Shown here piece after piece: positions 7,612 to 15,030 of a DNA stretch of 64,000 bases. The stretch is from Pseudokineococcus lusitanus (GTDB lineage Bacteria > Actinomycetota > Actinomycetes > Actinomycetales > Quadrisphaeraceae), in assembly GCF_003751265.1 (NCBI RefSeq), contig NZ_RJKN01000001.1, positions 248,001 to 312,000 of the forward strand, written 5' to 3'. How positions within the stretch are numbered: position 1 is the stretch's first letter; each line of letters starts with the position of its first letter. Below the pieces are notes generated by a model that was not told where the DNA came from, made no database searches, and saw only the letters and a program-made list of their open reading frames with translations. Position numbers and translations under genes: made by a program.

Positions 7612-8553
7612 GCCGCGCCCCCGGACGGGCGTCGATCGGCGCCCCCGCCGGGCGGGCCGCGGGGCCACGTCGGGCGGCAGGACCCAGCGGTCGCCGAGCT
7701 CGCGGTCGAGCTCGGGGTGCTCGCGGAAGTCGGTGAGGCCGCTGCCGGGGTAGACCGTCAGCTCGCCGAAGACGACCCGGTCGGGACCGGTCCCGTCGGG
7801 GACGAGGTAGAGGTCCACGCGGACGTAGTCCCACCCCGCCGCCAGCCGCCGCGCCGTGGCGAGCAGCGCGGGCAGCGCGGCGGGCGGGGGCACGAGGTCG
7901 GCCGACCGCGTCGCCGCGACGGTGACGTCCGTGGGCGTCCAGTCGGGGCGGTACCAGCGGACGCGGTGGTCGCCGAAACGGCCGGTGTGCACCTGGACGA
8001 GCACGGGCTCGCCGCCGATGACGTGGACCTTCCAGTCGGCGAGGTCGGCGCCCGGGTCCCCGAGCCGCTCCTCGACGAGCAGGACGCGGCGGGCCCCCGA
8101 GTAGGCCCACTCCCCCATCCGCTGCTCGTCGGTGCCCGGGTCCAGCCAGCCGTGCGTCGTCCTCGCGAGCGCCTCGAGCGCGTCCCGGTCGGGCGCGCCG
8201 TGGCCGAGGTGGACGAGCCCGCCGCTGCGGTGGTTGGGCTTGAGCACCCAGTGCGCCCCGAGGTCGACGTCGGCGAGCTCGCGGACGTCCGAGCCCACCC
8301 ACAGCGTCCGCGCCACGGGGACGCCGGCCGCCGCCGCCGCGTCCTTGGCGGCGAGCTTGTCGCAGGCGGTCACGAGGCGGGGACGACGGTCGGCGAGCAG
8401 CCGACGGTCCAGCTTCTCGTTGAAGGTGCGCGGGTCGGAGCGGCGGGGGAAGGCGCCGAAGGCCCGCCGGTAGGCGAGCGCCCGGCGGGCGCCGACGGGC
8501 AGCGACCGCCAGGCGCGGCGGGCGAGGCCGGCCGCGGCTGCGGGGACGGGCAC
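7609..8553 (-). CDS. TupA-like ATP-grasp protein, copy 1
   Basis: Matches the TupA-like ATP-grasp family, often annotated as polysaccharide or teichuronopeptide biosynthesis ligases. The 314 residues contain PRTFNEKLDRRLLADRR (about 41-57), the DKLAAKDAAAAAGV segment, the nucleotide-binding core HWVLKPNHRSGGLVHLG, and C-terminal catalytic-type acidic residues in YVRVDLYL and FGELTVYPGSGL. GTG start with GGAGA upstream. It lies 121 bp downstream of a close paralogue (8675-9580), roughly two-thirds identical by eye. It carries an extra Arg-rich tail of about 20 residues. Substrate unknown; presence between xerD and parA is unusual. Confidence 0.8.
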   Translation of the reverse strand: MPVPAAAAGLARRAWRSLPVGARRALAYRRAFGAFPRRSDPRTFNEKLDRRLLADRRPRLVTACDKLAAKDAAAAAGVPVARTLWVGSDVRELADVDLGAHWVLKPNHRSGGLVHLGHGAPDRDALEALARTTHGWLDPGTDEQRMGEWAYSGARRVLLVEERLGDPGADLADWKVHVIGGEPVLVQVHTGRFGDHRVRWYRPDWTPTDVTVAATRSADLVPPPAALPALLATARRLAAGWDYVRVDLYLVPDGTGPDRVVFGELTVYPGSGLTDFREHPELDRELGDRWVLPPDVAPRPARRGRRSTPVRGRG

Positions 8554-8674
8554 GGGGTCTCCTGCGGTGCGGGCCGGGCGGCGGCTGCTGCACCGCGGAC
8601 GCCGTCGGCCGGGGGTCCGGGCGCCCGCCGCGAGTGAAGCACCCGGCCGCGCACGGCGCCCGGGGTGCCCGCCG

Positions 8675-9580
8675 TCAGGCCGCTTGGGCGGTGCCCGGCA
8701 GCACCCACCGCCGGCCGAGCTCGGCGTCGACGACCGGGTCGTCCCGGAAGTCGGTGAGGCCGCTGCCCGGGTAGACGGTCAGCTCGCCGAAGGCGACGCC
8801 CTCCGGCAGGTCGTAGAGGTCCACGCGCACGTAGTCCCACCCGGCCCCGAGACGCCGTGCGGCGGCGAGCATCTCGTCGAGGTGGGCGGGAGGCGGCACG
8901 ACGTCCGCCATGGGCGCCGCCCGGGCCGTGATGGCGGTGGGCGTCCACCGCGGCCGGTAGTAGCGGACCCGGTGGTCCCCGAAGCGCCCGTGGTGCACCT
9001 GCACCAGCACCGGCTCGCCGCCGAAGACGTGCACCTTCCAGTCCGGCAGGTCCTCCCCGGGGACCCCGAGCCGCTCCTCGACGAGCAGCGTCCGCCGGGC
9101 GCGGGAGTAGGCCCACTCCCCCATGCGGACCTCGTCGCTGCCCGGGTCGAGCCACCCCCGCGAGACCTCGGCGAGGCGCCCGGCGCCGGCCGCGTCGACG
9201 ACGCCACGGCCCAGGTGCACGAGGCCCCCGCCGCGGTGGTTGGGCTTGAGCACCCAGTGCTCCCCGAGGTCGAGGCCGACGAGCTCGCGCAGGTCCGTCC
9301 CCGACCACAGCGTGCGCGCCGGGCGGACGCCCGCGGCCGCGGCCGCGTCCTTGGCGGCCAGCTTGTCGACGGCGGCCACGAGCGCGGGCCGGCGGTCGTG
9401 GAGGAGGCGGTGGTCGACCTTCTCGTTGAAGGTCAGCGGGTCCCGCCGACGCGGGAAGGTGCCGAAGGACCGTCGGAAGGCGAGGGCGCGCCGGGTGCGC
9501 ACGGGCAGCGCCCGCCACACGAGGCGGCCGGCGGCGGTGGCCGCGCGGCGGGCGGCGGGGTCGGGGGTGGCGAGCAGCAC
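8675..9580 (-). CDS. TupA-like ATP-grasp protein, copy 2
   Basis: Same architecture as its neighbour at 7609-8553: TFNEKVDHRLLHDRRP near residues 45-60, DKLAAKDAAAAAGV, HWVLKPNHRGGGLVHLG, then VRMGEWAYSRARRTLLVEERLG and a C-terminal VRVDLYDLPEG...FGELTVYPGSGLTDF block with the acidic metal ligands expected of ATP-grasp enzymes. The 301 residues have no signal peptide or membrane segment. GTG start with GGAG about 11 nt upstream. The two genes are a tandem duplication, since conservation extends through almost the whole length. Probable carboxylate-amine or related ligase of cell-envelope metabolism; the specific reaction cannot be read from sequence. Confidence 0.8.
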   Translation of the reverse strand: MLLATPDPAARRAATAAGRLVWRALPVRTRRALAFRRSFGTFPRRRDPLTFNEKVDHRLLHDRRPALVAAVDKLAAKDAAAAAGVRPARTLWSGTDLRELVGLDLGEHWVLKPNHRGGGLVHLGRGVVDAAGAGRLAEVSRGWLDPGSDEVRMGEWAYSRARRTLLVEERLGVPGEDLPDWKVHVFGGEPVLVQVHHGRFGDHRVRYYRPRWTPTAITARAAPMADVVPPPAHLDEMLAAARRLGAGWDYVRVDLYDLPEGVAFGELTVYPGSGLTDFRDDPVVDAELGRRWVLPGTAQAA

Positions 9581-9719
9581 GTCAGGGCTCCGGACGGGTC
9601 GGCGGTGGTCGGCGGGCGCCCCGGTGGCCCCCGCCCCGACGTCGCCCGTCGTCCTTCGGCGCCCCCCGGGTGCCGGATGGGCCCGGACGGGCTCCCGGGC
9701 GCCCCCGGACGGGTGGTCC

Positions 9720-10730
9720 TCAGCGGGCGCGGGGGTGCGCCGCCGCGAAGACCTCGCGGAGGGCGTCGGCCGTGACGAGCGTGTACGCCTGCGTCGTCGT
9801 GACGGAGGCGTGGCCGAGGAGCTCCTGGACGACCCGCACGTCCGCCCCGCCCTCGAGGAGGTGCGTCGCGAAGCTGTGCCGCAGCGTGTGCGGCGAGACC
9901 GGACGGGCCAGGCGGGCGCGCTCCCCCGCGGCGTGGAGCACCGACCAGGCGCTCTGGCGCGACAGCCGGCCGCCGCGGGTGTTGAGCAGCAGCGCGGGCC
10001 CGCCGCGCCCCGCGGCGGCCAGCGCCGGCCGCCCCCGGACGAGGTAGGCGGCCAGCGCCCGCCGGGCGTAGCGGCCGAGCGGCACCAGCCGCTCCTTGTC
10101 GCCCTTGCCGCGCAGCCGCAGGAGGCCGGGCGGCGGCCCGTCGTCCGGCTCCTCCGCCGGGCCGTCCGGCGGCAGCACGTCGAGGAGGTCGTCGACGTCG
10201 AGCGCGACGACCTCGGAGATGCGGGCGCCGGAGCCGTAGAGCAGCTCGAGCAGCGCCCGGTCGCGCAGCGCGGTCGGGCCGTCGCCCACGGCCGCGGCCG
10301 CGAGCAGCCGCTCGACCTCCGCGACGCCGATGGCCTTGGGCAGCCGCCGGGGCTCGGCCGGCGGACGGACGTCGCGCGCCGGGTCGGCGGGCGTGAGGCC
10401 CTCCTCGGCGAGGAAGCGGTGCAGCCCCCGGACCGCCACGACGGCGCGCCGGGCCGACGAGGCGGTCAGCGCGGTCCCCCCGTCGTCCCCCGTGGCCAGG
10501 ACGACGGCGTAGGCCGACACCTCGGCCGGCGTCACGTCCTCCGGCCGGAGGCAGCCGCACGAGGCGAGGAAGGCGGTGTAGCGCAGGAGGTCCCGGCGGT
10601 AGGCCGCGAGGGAGTTGGCCGCGAGCCCCCGCTCGACCCGCAGGTGGGCGAGGTAGCCGGCGACCGCCGCCTCGACGGCGGGCGCGACGGGGCGGGGCGA
10701 CGTCGTCGGCCCCTCCGCGCGCAGCTCCAC
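9720..10730 (-). CDS. xerD: site-specific tyrosine recombinase XerD-like
   Basis: Resolves chromosome dimers at dif with XerC. The core-binding SAM-like domain is at about 20-115 and the catalytic domain at 135-330. The full set of catalytic residues is visible: Arg170 (SGARISEV), Lys209 (RGKGDKER), His281 and Arg284 (HTLRHSF), His307 (LLGHASV) and nucleophile Tyr316. A GTG three codons upstream (10739) overlaps a TAGCGT -10-like hexamer, so the GTG at 10730, 7 nt after that hexamer, is the likelier leaderless start, giving 336 residues. A 20-residue Pro/Asp-rich insert ([17 protein letters not shown]) precedes the Lys loop. XerC cannot be excluded, but the parA-scpAB context favours XerD. 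Confidence 0.9.
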   Translation of the reverse strand: MELRAEGPTTSPRPVAPAVEAAVAGYLAHLRVERGLAANSLAAYRRDLLRYTAFLASCGCLRPEDVTPAEVSAYAVVLATGDDGGTALTASSARRAVVAVRGLHRFLAEEGLTPADPARDVRPPAEPRRLPKAIGVAEVERLLAAAAVGDGPTALRDRALLELLYGSGARISEVVALDVDDLLDVLPPDGPAEEPDDGPPPGLLRLRGKGDKERLVPLGRYARRALAAYLVRGRPALAAAGRGGPALLLNTRGGRLSRQSAWSVLHAAGERARLARPVSPHTLRHSFATHLLEGGADVRVVQELLGHASVTTTQAYTLVTADALREVFAAAHPRAR

Positions 10731-10737
10731 GCCCGCC

Positions 10738-10743
10738 ACGCTA
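10738..10743 (-). promoter_or_regulatory. -10 hexamer of leaderless xerD
   Basis: TAGCGT on the minus strand. It overlaps the annotatable upstream GTG (10739-10737) and leaves exactly 7 nt before the in-frame GTG at 10730, so it decides the start of xerD. Confidence 0.55.
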
Positions 10744-10789
10744 GCGGCGGGCGGCCGGCCGCCCCGGCGACGCCGCGACCGTCCGCCCC

Positions 10790-12319
10790 TCAGTCCTGCA
10801 GGTAGTCGCCGTACAGCCGGTGGCCCTTCCCCGCGACGAACCCGAAGGACACCTCGCCGTCCCCGACCGGCTCGCCGGCGGGCTCCGCCGGCTGGTCCGC
10901 CGGCACGCCGAGCAGCGCGCGGGTCACCTGCTGGGTGCTGTCGAGCAGGTCGTCCAGCGCCCGGCGCAGCTGCTCGCCGCGGACGGGGCGCAGCTCGCCG
11001 TCGTGGTCGTGGAGGGACTCGAGCACCGCCCGGCGCAGGAGCTCCTTGACGAAGGAGGCGGTGACGCCCTCGGTCCGGTCGACGGCCTCGTCGACGTCCG
11101 CGGCGGTGAGGTCGGTGGGCACCCCGCGGGCGTAGAGGTCGAGCAGCCGTCGCCGGCCGTCCGCGTCCGGCAGGCCCACCTCGACCGCCACGTCGACCCG
11201 CCCCGGACGGGCGGCGAGCGCGGGCTCGAGGAGGTCGGCGCGGTTAGTCGTGAGGAGGAAGAGGAGGTCGGCGTCGGCCGCGGCGCCGTCCATCGCGTCC
11301 AGCAGCTCGAAGAGGACCGGGCTGCTCCCGTGGTGCCCGCGCTCCTCGGCGACGAGGTCGACGTCCTCGAGGACGACGACCGACGGCGCCAGGTCGCGCG
11401 CGAGGGCGGCGACCTGGCCGACGAGCCCGAGCGAGCGCCCCGCGAGGAGCAGGACGGTGGCCCCCGGGACGTGCTGCACGACGTACCGGGTCGTGTGGGT
11501 CTTGCCCGTGCCGGGCGGCCCGTGGAGCAGCAGCCCCCGCTTGAGGTGCTGCCCGGCGGCCCGCAGCGCGGTGCGGTGGCGGGCCACCTCGATGCTGTGC
11601 CGCTCCACGCGGCGGAGCACCTCCTCGGGGAGGACGACGTCCTCGCGCCGGGTCGGGGGGAGGTCGGCGAAGCGCAGGACGAGGCCGCCGGTGTCCCCGG
11701 TCGTCAGCTCGACCACCTGGCCGCGGTGGACGTCGAGCCGCGAGCGCAGCACGTCGAGCTCGTCGAGGAGGGCCTGCGCGGCGGCGGTCGGGAGGCCGCC
11801 GACCTCGAGGCGCAGGCCCGGGTCGTGCGGCGACGGGCCGACGAGCCGCAGGACCCACGCGCCCTGGGCGTCCGTGACGAGGAGGAGGGCCGACCGCCAG
11901 CACGCCGTCGTCCGCCCGCCGGGGCCCGAGGGCAGGTCGACGAGGTCCGGTGCCACGAGGCGGACCGGGGTCGGGTCGCCGCCGTGGAGGAGGTGGTGCA
12001 GGTCCACCCCGCCGTAGTGCGGCGGGAGCGCCACGCCGAGCACCTCGACCGTGCGGCCCTGCGCGGCCGACCACACCTCGAGCGCGAGCTGGAGGTTGAC
12101 GTGCTGGAAGGGCGGGAGGTCGCGCGTCACGACGGACCGCTCCCGCGCCGCGGCCGGCACGTGCTCCTGCAGCCGCGCGGTGACGGGGTTCGTCGTGCCC
12201 TCCTGGGCGGTCGCGCCGGCCCACTCGACGAGCTGCTGCAGCGCGCGGGCCAGGGCGCGCGCCTCGTCGTCGCCGCCGCGGCCGCTCGTCGTCGGGCCGG
12301 GACGCTCGGGGGTCGCCAT
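10790..12319 (-). CDS. AAA+ ATPase of the ATAD3/BCS1-like type with unknown N-terminal domain
   Basis: 509 residues. Residues 1-230 match nothing I recognise; they include an [13 protein letters not shown] segment. Then comes an AAA+ module: Walker [13 protein letters not shown] (Lys273), Walker [11 protein letters not shown] (about 314-323, with the Glu-Asp order typical of BCS1-like proteins), sensor-1 [14 protein letters not shown], an arginine-finger region ARPGRVD and a lid domain. No membrane segment, zinc finger or protease domain. The ATG start is 6 nt after a TACGGT hexamer, so probably leaderless. It is divergent from arfB with 86 bp between them and has no co-oriented partner, so its substrate is unknown. 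Confidence 0.75.
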   Translation of the reverse strand: MATPERPGPTTSGRGGDDEARALARALQQLVEWAGATAQEGTTNPVTARLQEHVPAAARERSVVTRDLPPFQHVNLQLALEVWSAAQGRTVEVLGVALPPHYGGVDLHHLLHGGDPTPVRLVAPDLVDLPSGPGGRTTACWRSALLLVTDAQGAWVLRLVGPSPHDPGLRLEVGGLPTAAAQALLDELDVLRSRLDVHRGQVVELTTGDTGGLVLRFADLPPTRREDVVLPEEVLRRVERHSIEVARHRTALRAAGQHLKRGLLLHGPPGTGKTHTTRYVVQHVPGATVLLLAGRSLGLVGQVAALARDLAPSVVVLEDVDLVAEERGHHGSSPVLFELLDAMDGAAADADLLFLLTTNRADLLEPALAARPGRVDVAVEVGLPDADGRRRLLDLYARGVPTDLTAADVDEAVDRTEGVTASFVKELLRRAVLESLHDHDGELRPVRGEQLRRALDDLLDSTQQVTRALLGVPADQPAEPAGEPVGDGEVSFGFVAGKGHRLYGDYLQD

Positions 12320-12325
12320 GCCGCG

Positions 12326-12331
12326 ACCGTA
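12326..12331 (-). promoter_or_regulatory. -10 hexamer of the leaderless AAA+ gene
   Basis: TACGGT on the minus strand, exactly 6 nt before the ATG at 12319; no Shine-Dalgarno is possible in that space. Confidence 0.55.
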
Positions 12332-12393
12332 GGCACGGCCCGGCGCCCGGTCGAGGGAGATCGCCCGGGAGGACGGACGACCCGCCCGCCGGG

Positions 12394-12399
12394 CATGCT
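12394..12399 (+). promoter_or_regulatory. -10-like hexamer of leaderless arfB
   Basis: CATGCT with exactly 6 nt before the GTG at 12406; weaker match to TANNNT but the spacing is that of the other leaderless starts here. Confidence 0.4.
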
Positions 12400-12405
12400 C
12401 GGCAG

Positions 12406-12891
12406 GTGCCCCCGTCCCCCGCCCCGGCGCCGCGCCCCGAGGGCGACGGCGCCACGGGCGACCTCCGGGTGCGCGTGCCGGGGCGCCGCGAGGTCGTCCT
12501 GCCCGCCGGGGAGCTGCGGTGGCGCTTCAGCCGCGCGGGCGGCCCCGGGGGCCAGGGCGTCAACACCGCCGACAGCCGCGTGGAGCTGCGGTGGGACCCG
12601 GAGACGTCGCGGGCGCTGCGGCCCGAGCAGCGGGAGCGCCTGCGGGAGAGGCTGGCCGGCCGGCTCGTGGGCGGCGCCCTCCTCGTCGTCGCGGCCGAGC
12701 ACCGCGAGCAGCGCCGCAACCGCTCGGCCGCCCGCGACCGCCTCGCCGCGCTCGTGGCCGAGGGGCTGGCGCCGCCGCCGGCGCCCCGCCGGGACACGGC
12801 GCCCTCCCGCCGTGCCCGCGCCCGGCGCACCGACACCAAGACGGCGCGGGGGCGCACCAAGGCGCTGCGGCGCCGCCCCGACGACGGCTGA
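12406..12891 (+). CDS. arfB: alternative ribosome-rescue peptidyl-tRNA hydrolase ArfB (YaeJ/ICT1 family)
   Basis: Class-I release-factor-like hydrolase that frees nascent chains from ribosomes stalled without a stop codon. The 161 residues contain the catalytic GGQ at 48-50 in RAGGPGGQGVNT, and a basic C-terminal tail (SRRARARRTDTKTARGRTKALRRR) of the kind that inserts into the empty mRNA channel. The codon-recognition domains of true release factors are absent, which separates it from PrfA/PrfB. Start GTG with a -10-like hexamer 6 nt upstream, probably leaderless. Divergent from the AAA+ gene. Confidence 0.92.
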   Translation: MPPSPAPAPRPEGDGATGDLRVRVPGRREVVLPAGELRWRFSRAGGPGGQGVNTADSRVELRWDPETSRALRPEQRERLRERLAGRLVGGALLVVAAEHREQRRNRSAARDRLAALVAEGLAPPPAPRRDTAPSRRARARRTDTKTARGRTKALRRRPDDG

Positions 12892-12934
12892 GGTCCGGGC
12901 GGGCCGGCGGGCGGCGGCACGGCGCGGCGGCTGA

Positions 12935-12940
12935 CAGGCT
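12935..12940 (+). promoter_or_regulatory. -10-like hexamer of leaderless spermidine-synthase-like gene
   Basis: CAGGCT with exactly 6 nt before the ATG at 12947. Confidence 0.45.
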
Positions 12941-12946
12941 GCCCCC

Positions 12947-13810
12947 ATGGCCCGCGAGAGCTCGAGGCACCGCCGGGGCGACCGGGCCCCCTCCCCCGAG
13001 CCGGGGACCTGGTCGACGAGCAGCGGCGTCGTGGAGCTCGCGCGCAGCGGGTCCGACGAGCAGGCGTGGACGGTCTTCGTCAACGGCGTGGCCAGCTCCT
13101 CGGTCCACACCGGCGACCCGACGCTCCTGGAGTTCGAGTACCTGCGGTGGATGGCCGACGTCCTCGACGTCGGGTGGCCCGAGGGCGCGCCGCTGGAGGT
13201 CGTGCACCTGGGGGCCGCCGGCTGCGCGCTCGCCCGCTACGTCGACGCGACCCGCCCCGGCTCGCAGCAGGTCGCCGTCGAGCTCGACGAGGACCTCGCC
13301 CGGCTCGTCCGCGAGTGGTTCGACCTCCCCCGCTCCCCCGCCCTGCGCCTGCAGGTCGGCGACGCCCGGGAGCGCCTGGCGACCCGCCGGGACGCGAGCG
13401 CGGACGCCGTCGTGCGCGACGTCTTCGCCGGCGACACGACGCCCCGGCACGTGCGGACGGTCGAGTTCGTGGCCGACGCCGCGCGGGTCCTGCGGCCGGG
13501 CGGGACCTACCTCGCGAACGTGGCCGACCGCCCGCCGCTCAAACGGCTGCGCGCCGAGCTCGCCTCCGTCGCAGCCGTCTTCGACCACGTCGGGCTCCTC
13601 GCCGAGACGGGGCTGCTGCGGGGCCGGCGCTACGCCAACGCCGTCGTCGTCGCGTCCGACGCCCCGCTGCCGGCCGACGCCCTCGTCCGGCGGGCCGCCC
13701 GGACCCCGGTGCCGACCCGGTGGGTCGACGGGGACGCGCTCGTCGACCTCGTCGCGGGCGCGTCCCCGGAGCACGACCCAGTGCCCCCGGGCGAGCCGCT
13801 GCCCTCCTGA
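12947..13810 (+). CDS. spermidine-synthase-like methyltransferase-fold protein
   Basis: Resembles the actinobacterial fused-type spermidine synthase family (Rossmann class-I methyltransferase fold). Of 287 residues, VVHLGAAGCALARYV (about 86-100) is the nucleotide-binding loop, VAVELDEDLARLVREW follows as the acidic strand-2 motif, then LQVGDARERLATRRDASADAVVRDVFAG and LRPGGTYLANVADRP. True spermidine synthases have an Asp-rich GGGxG motif and polyamine-site residues not evident here, so transfer of aminopropyl groups is doubtful; the protein may bind S-adenosylmethionine or another nucleotide metabolite. Probably leaderless. It converges on the alcohol dehydrogenase gene with 15 bp between stops. 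Confidence 0.7.
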   Translation: MARESSRHRRGDRAPSPEPGTWSTSSGVVELARSGSDEQAWTVFVNGVASSSVHTGDPTLLEFEYLRWMADVLDVGWPEGAPLEVVHLGAAGCALARYVDATRPGSQQVAVELDEDLARLVREWFDLPRSPALRLQVGDARERLATRRDASADAVVRDVFAGDTTPRHVRTVEFVADAARVLRPGGTYLANVADRPPLKRLRAELASVAAVFDHVGLLAETGLLRGRRYANAVVVASDAPLPADALVRRAARTPVPTRWVDGDALVDLVAGASPEHDPVPPGEPLPS

Positions 13811-13825
13811 GAGCGCGGGACCGCC

Positions 13826-14926
13826 TCAGCGCCAGGGCTCGACGACGACGACGCCCGGTCTCGTCCGGCCGGGCAGCCCCGCCAGGGCGGCGCCCGCCGC
13901 GTCGAGCGGCAGGACGTCGCCCACGAGGTCGGCGGGGCGCAGCGCGCCGGTGGCGACGAGCGCGAGCAGGCCCGGGTAGTCCGCGGCGGCGAGGCCGTGG
14001 CTGCCGAGGAGGTCCAGCTCGTGGGAGATCACCCGCTCGACCGGGACCCGTGGCCGCCCGGCGCCGTCCCGGCCCGGCGGCAGGAGCCCCACCTGGACGA
14101 GGCGCCCGCGGCGGCGGAGCGACCAGAGCCCTTGCGCCAGCGTCGCCTCCGACCCCAGGGCCTCGACGGCGACGTGCGCGCCGCCGCCCGTCGCGTCCCG
14201 GACGGCCTCCGCCACCGCCGAGTCGGCGTGCGGGGGGCTGCCGGGGTCGCCGCCGTCGCGACGCACCGGCACGACGACGTCGGCGCCGAGCTCGCGGGCC
14301 CGCCCCAGGGCGGCGTCGGAGACGTCGACGGCCACCACGGTGCCCGCGCCGAGGGCCCGCGCGAGGACGACGGCGGACAGCCCCACCCCGCCGCAGCCGA
14401 GGACGACGACGTGCTCGCCCGCGACGAGCGACGCCCGCTGGGCGAGGGCGCGGTAGGCGGTCGCGGTGCGGCAGCCGAGCGCGGCCGCGGCGACGTCCGT
14501 CGGCCCGCCGTCGGCGACGTCCGGCAGCGCGACGAGGTTGGTGTCGGCGTGGTGGAGGGCGACGAGCTCGGCGAGCGAGCCGTCGTCGGTGAAGCCGGGC
14601 TGCCGCTGGTGCGGGCACACCTGGGGGTCGCCGCCCCGGCACGTGGCGCAGGTGCCGCAGGCGCAGACGAAGGGCGTCGTCACGCGCTCCCCGCCCCGCC
14701 ACCGGCGCACGTCGGCGCCGACCGCCTCGACGACCCCGACGAGCTCGTGACCCGGGACGAGGGGCAGGACGACGTCCGGGTCGTGCCCGGCCAGGGCGTG
14801 CCAGTCGCTGCGGCACACGCCGCTCGCCGTCACCCGCAGGACCACGCCGTCCCGGGGCGGCATCGGGTCGGGGACGACCTCGACGACGGGCGCGACGCCG
14901 TGCTCCCGCACCACGAGGGCCCTCAC
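13826..14926 (-). CDS. zinc-dependent alcohol dehydrogenase (MDR superfamily)
   Basis: Medium-chain dehydrogenase/reductase, 366 residues. The catalytic zinc site is visible as GVCRSDWH near residue 40 and PGHELVG near 60; the structural zinc lobe is CACGTCATCRGGDPQVC with four cysteines. The NAD(P)-binding motif is VVVLGCGGVGLSAVVLA, and VAVDVSDAALGRARELGAD carries the acidic residue that usually selects NAD. A 15-residue Pro/Asp-rich insert follows the cofactor domain. GTG start without a good Shine-Dalgarno. Substrate cannot be inferred; there is no partner gene in the same orientation. Confidence 0.85.
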   Translation of the reverse strand: MRALVVREHGVAPVVEVVPDPMPPRDGVVLRVTASGVCRSDWHALAGHDPDVVLPLVPGHELVGVVEAVGADVRRWRGGERVTTPFVCACGTCATCRGGDPQVCPHQRQPGFTDDGSLAELVALHHADTNLVALPDVADGGPTDVAAAALGCRTATAYRALAQRASLVAGEHVVVLGCGGVGLSAVVLARALGAGTVVAVDVSDAALGRARELGADVVVPVRRDGGDPGSPPHADSAVAEAVRDATGGGAHVAVEALGSEATLAQGLWSLRRRGRLVQVGLLPPGRDGAGRPRVPVERVISHELDLLGSHGLAAADYPGLLALVATGALRPADLVGDVLPLDAAGAALAGLPGRTRPGVVVVEPWR

Positions 14927-15016
14927 GGCAGGACCACCCGGCAGCGCACAGGCGGACCGTACGCGCCGCCGTCCCCAGGCGCTCCGCCCGTGGTGCCCGG
15001 TGTCGGCGCGCGCCCG

Positions 15017-15022
15017 TAGCGT
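15017..15022 (+). promoter_or_regulatory. -10 hexamer of the leaderless RecQ-PRTase gene
   Basis: TAGCGT with 8 nt before the GTG at 15031; no Shine-Dalgarno in the gap. Confidence 0.5.
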
Positions 15023-15030
15023 CGTCGCCC

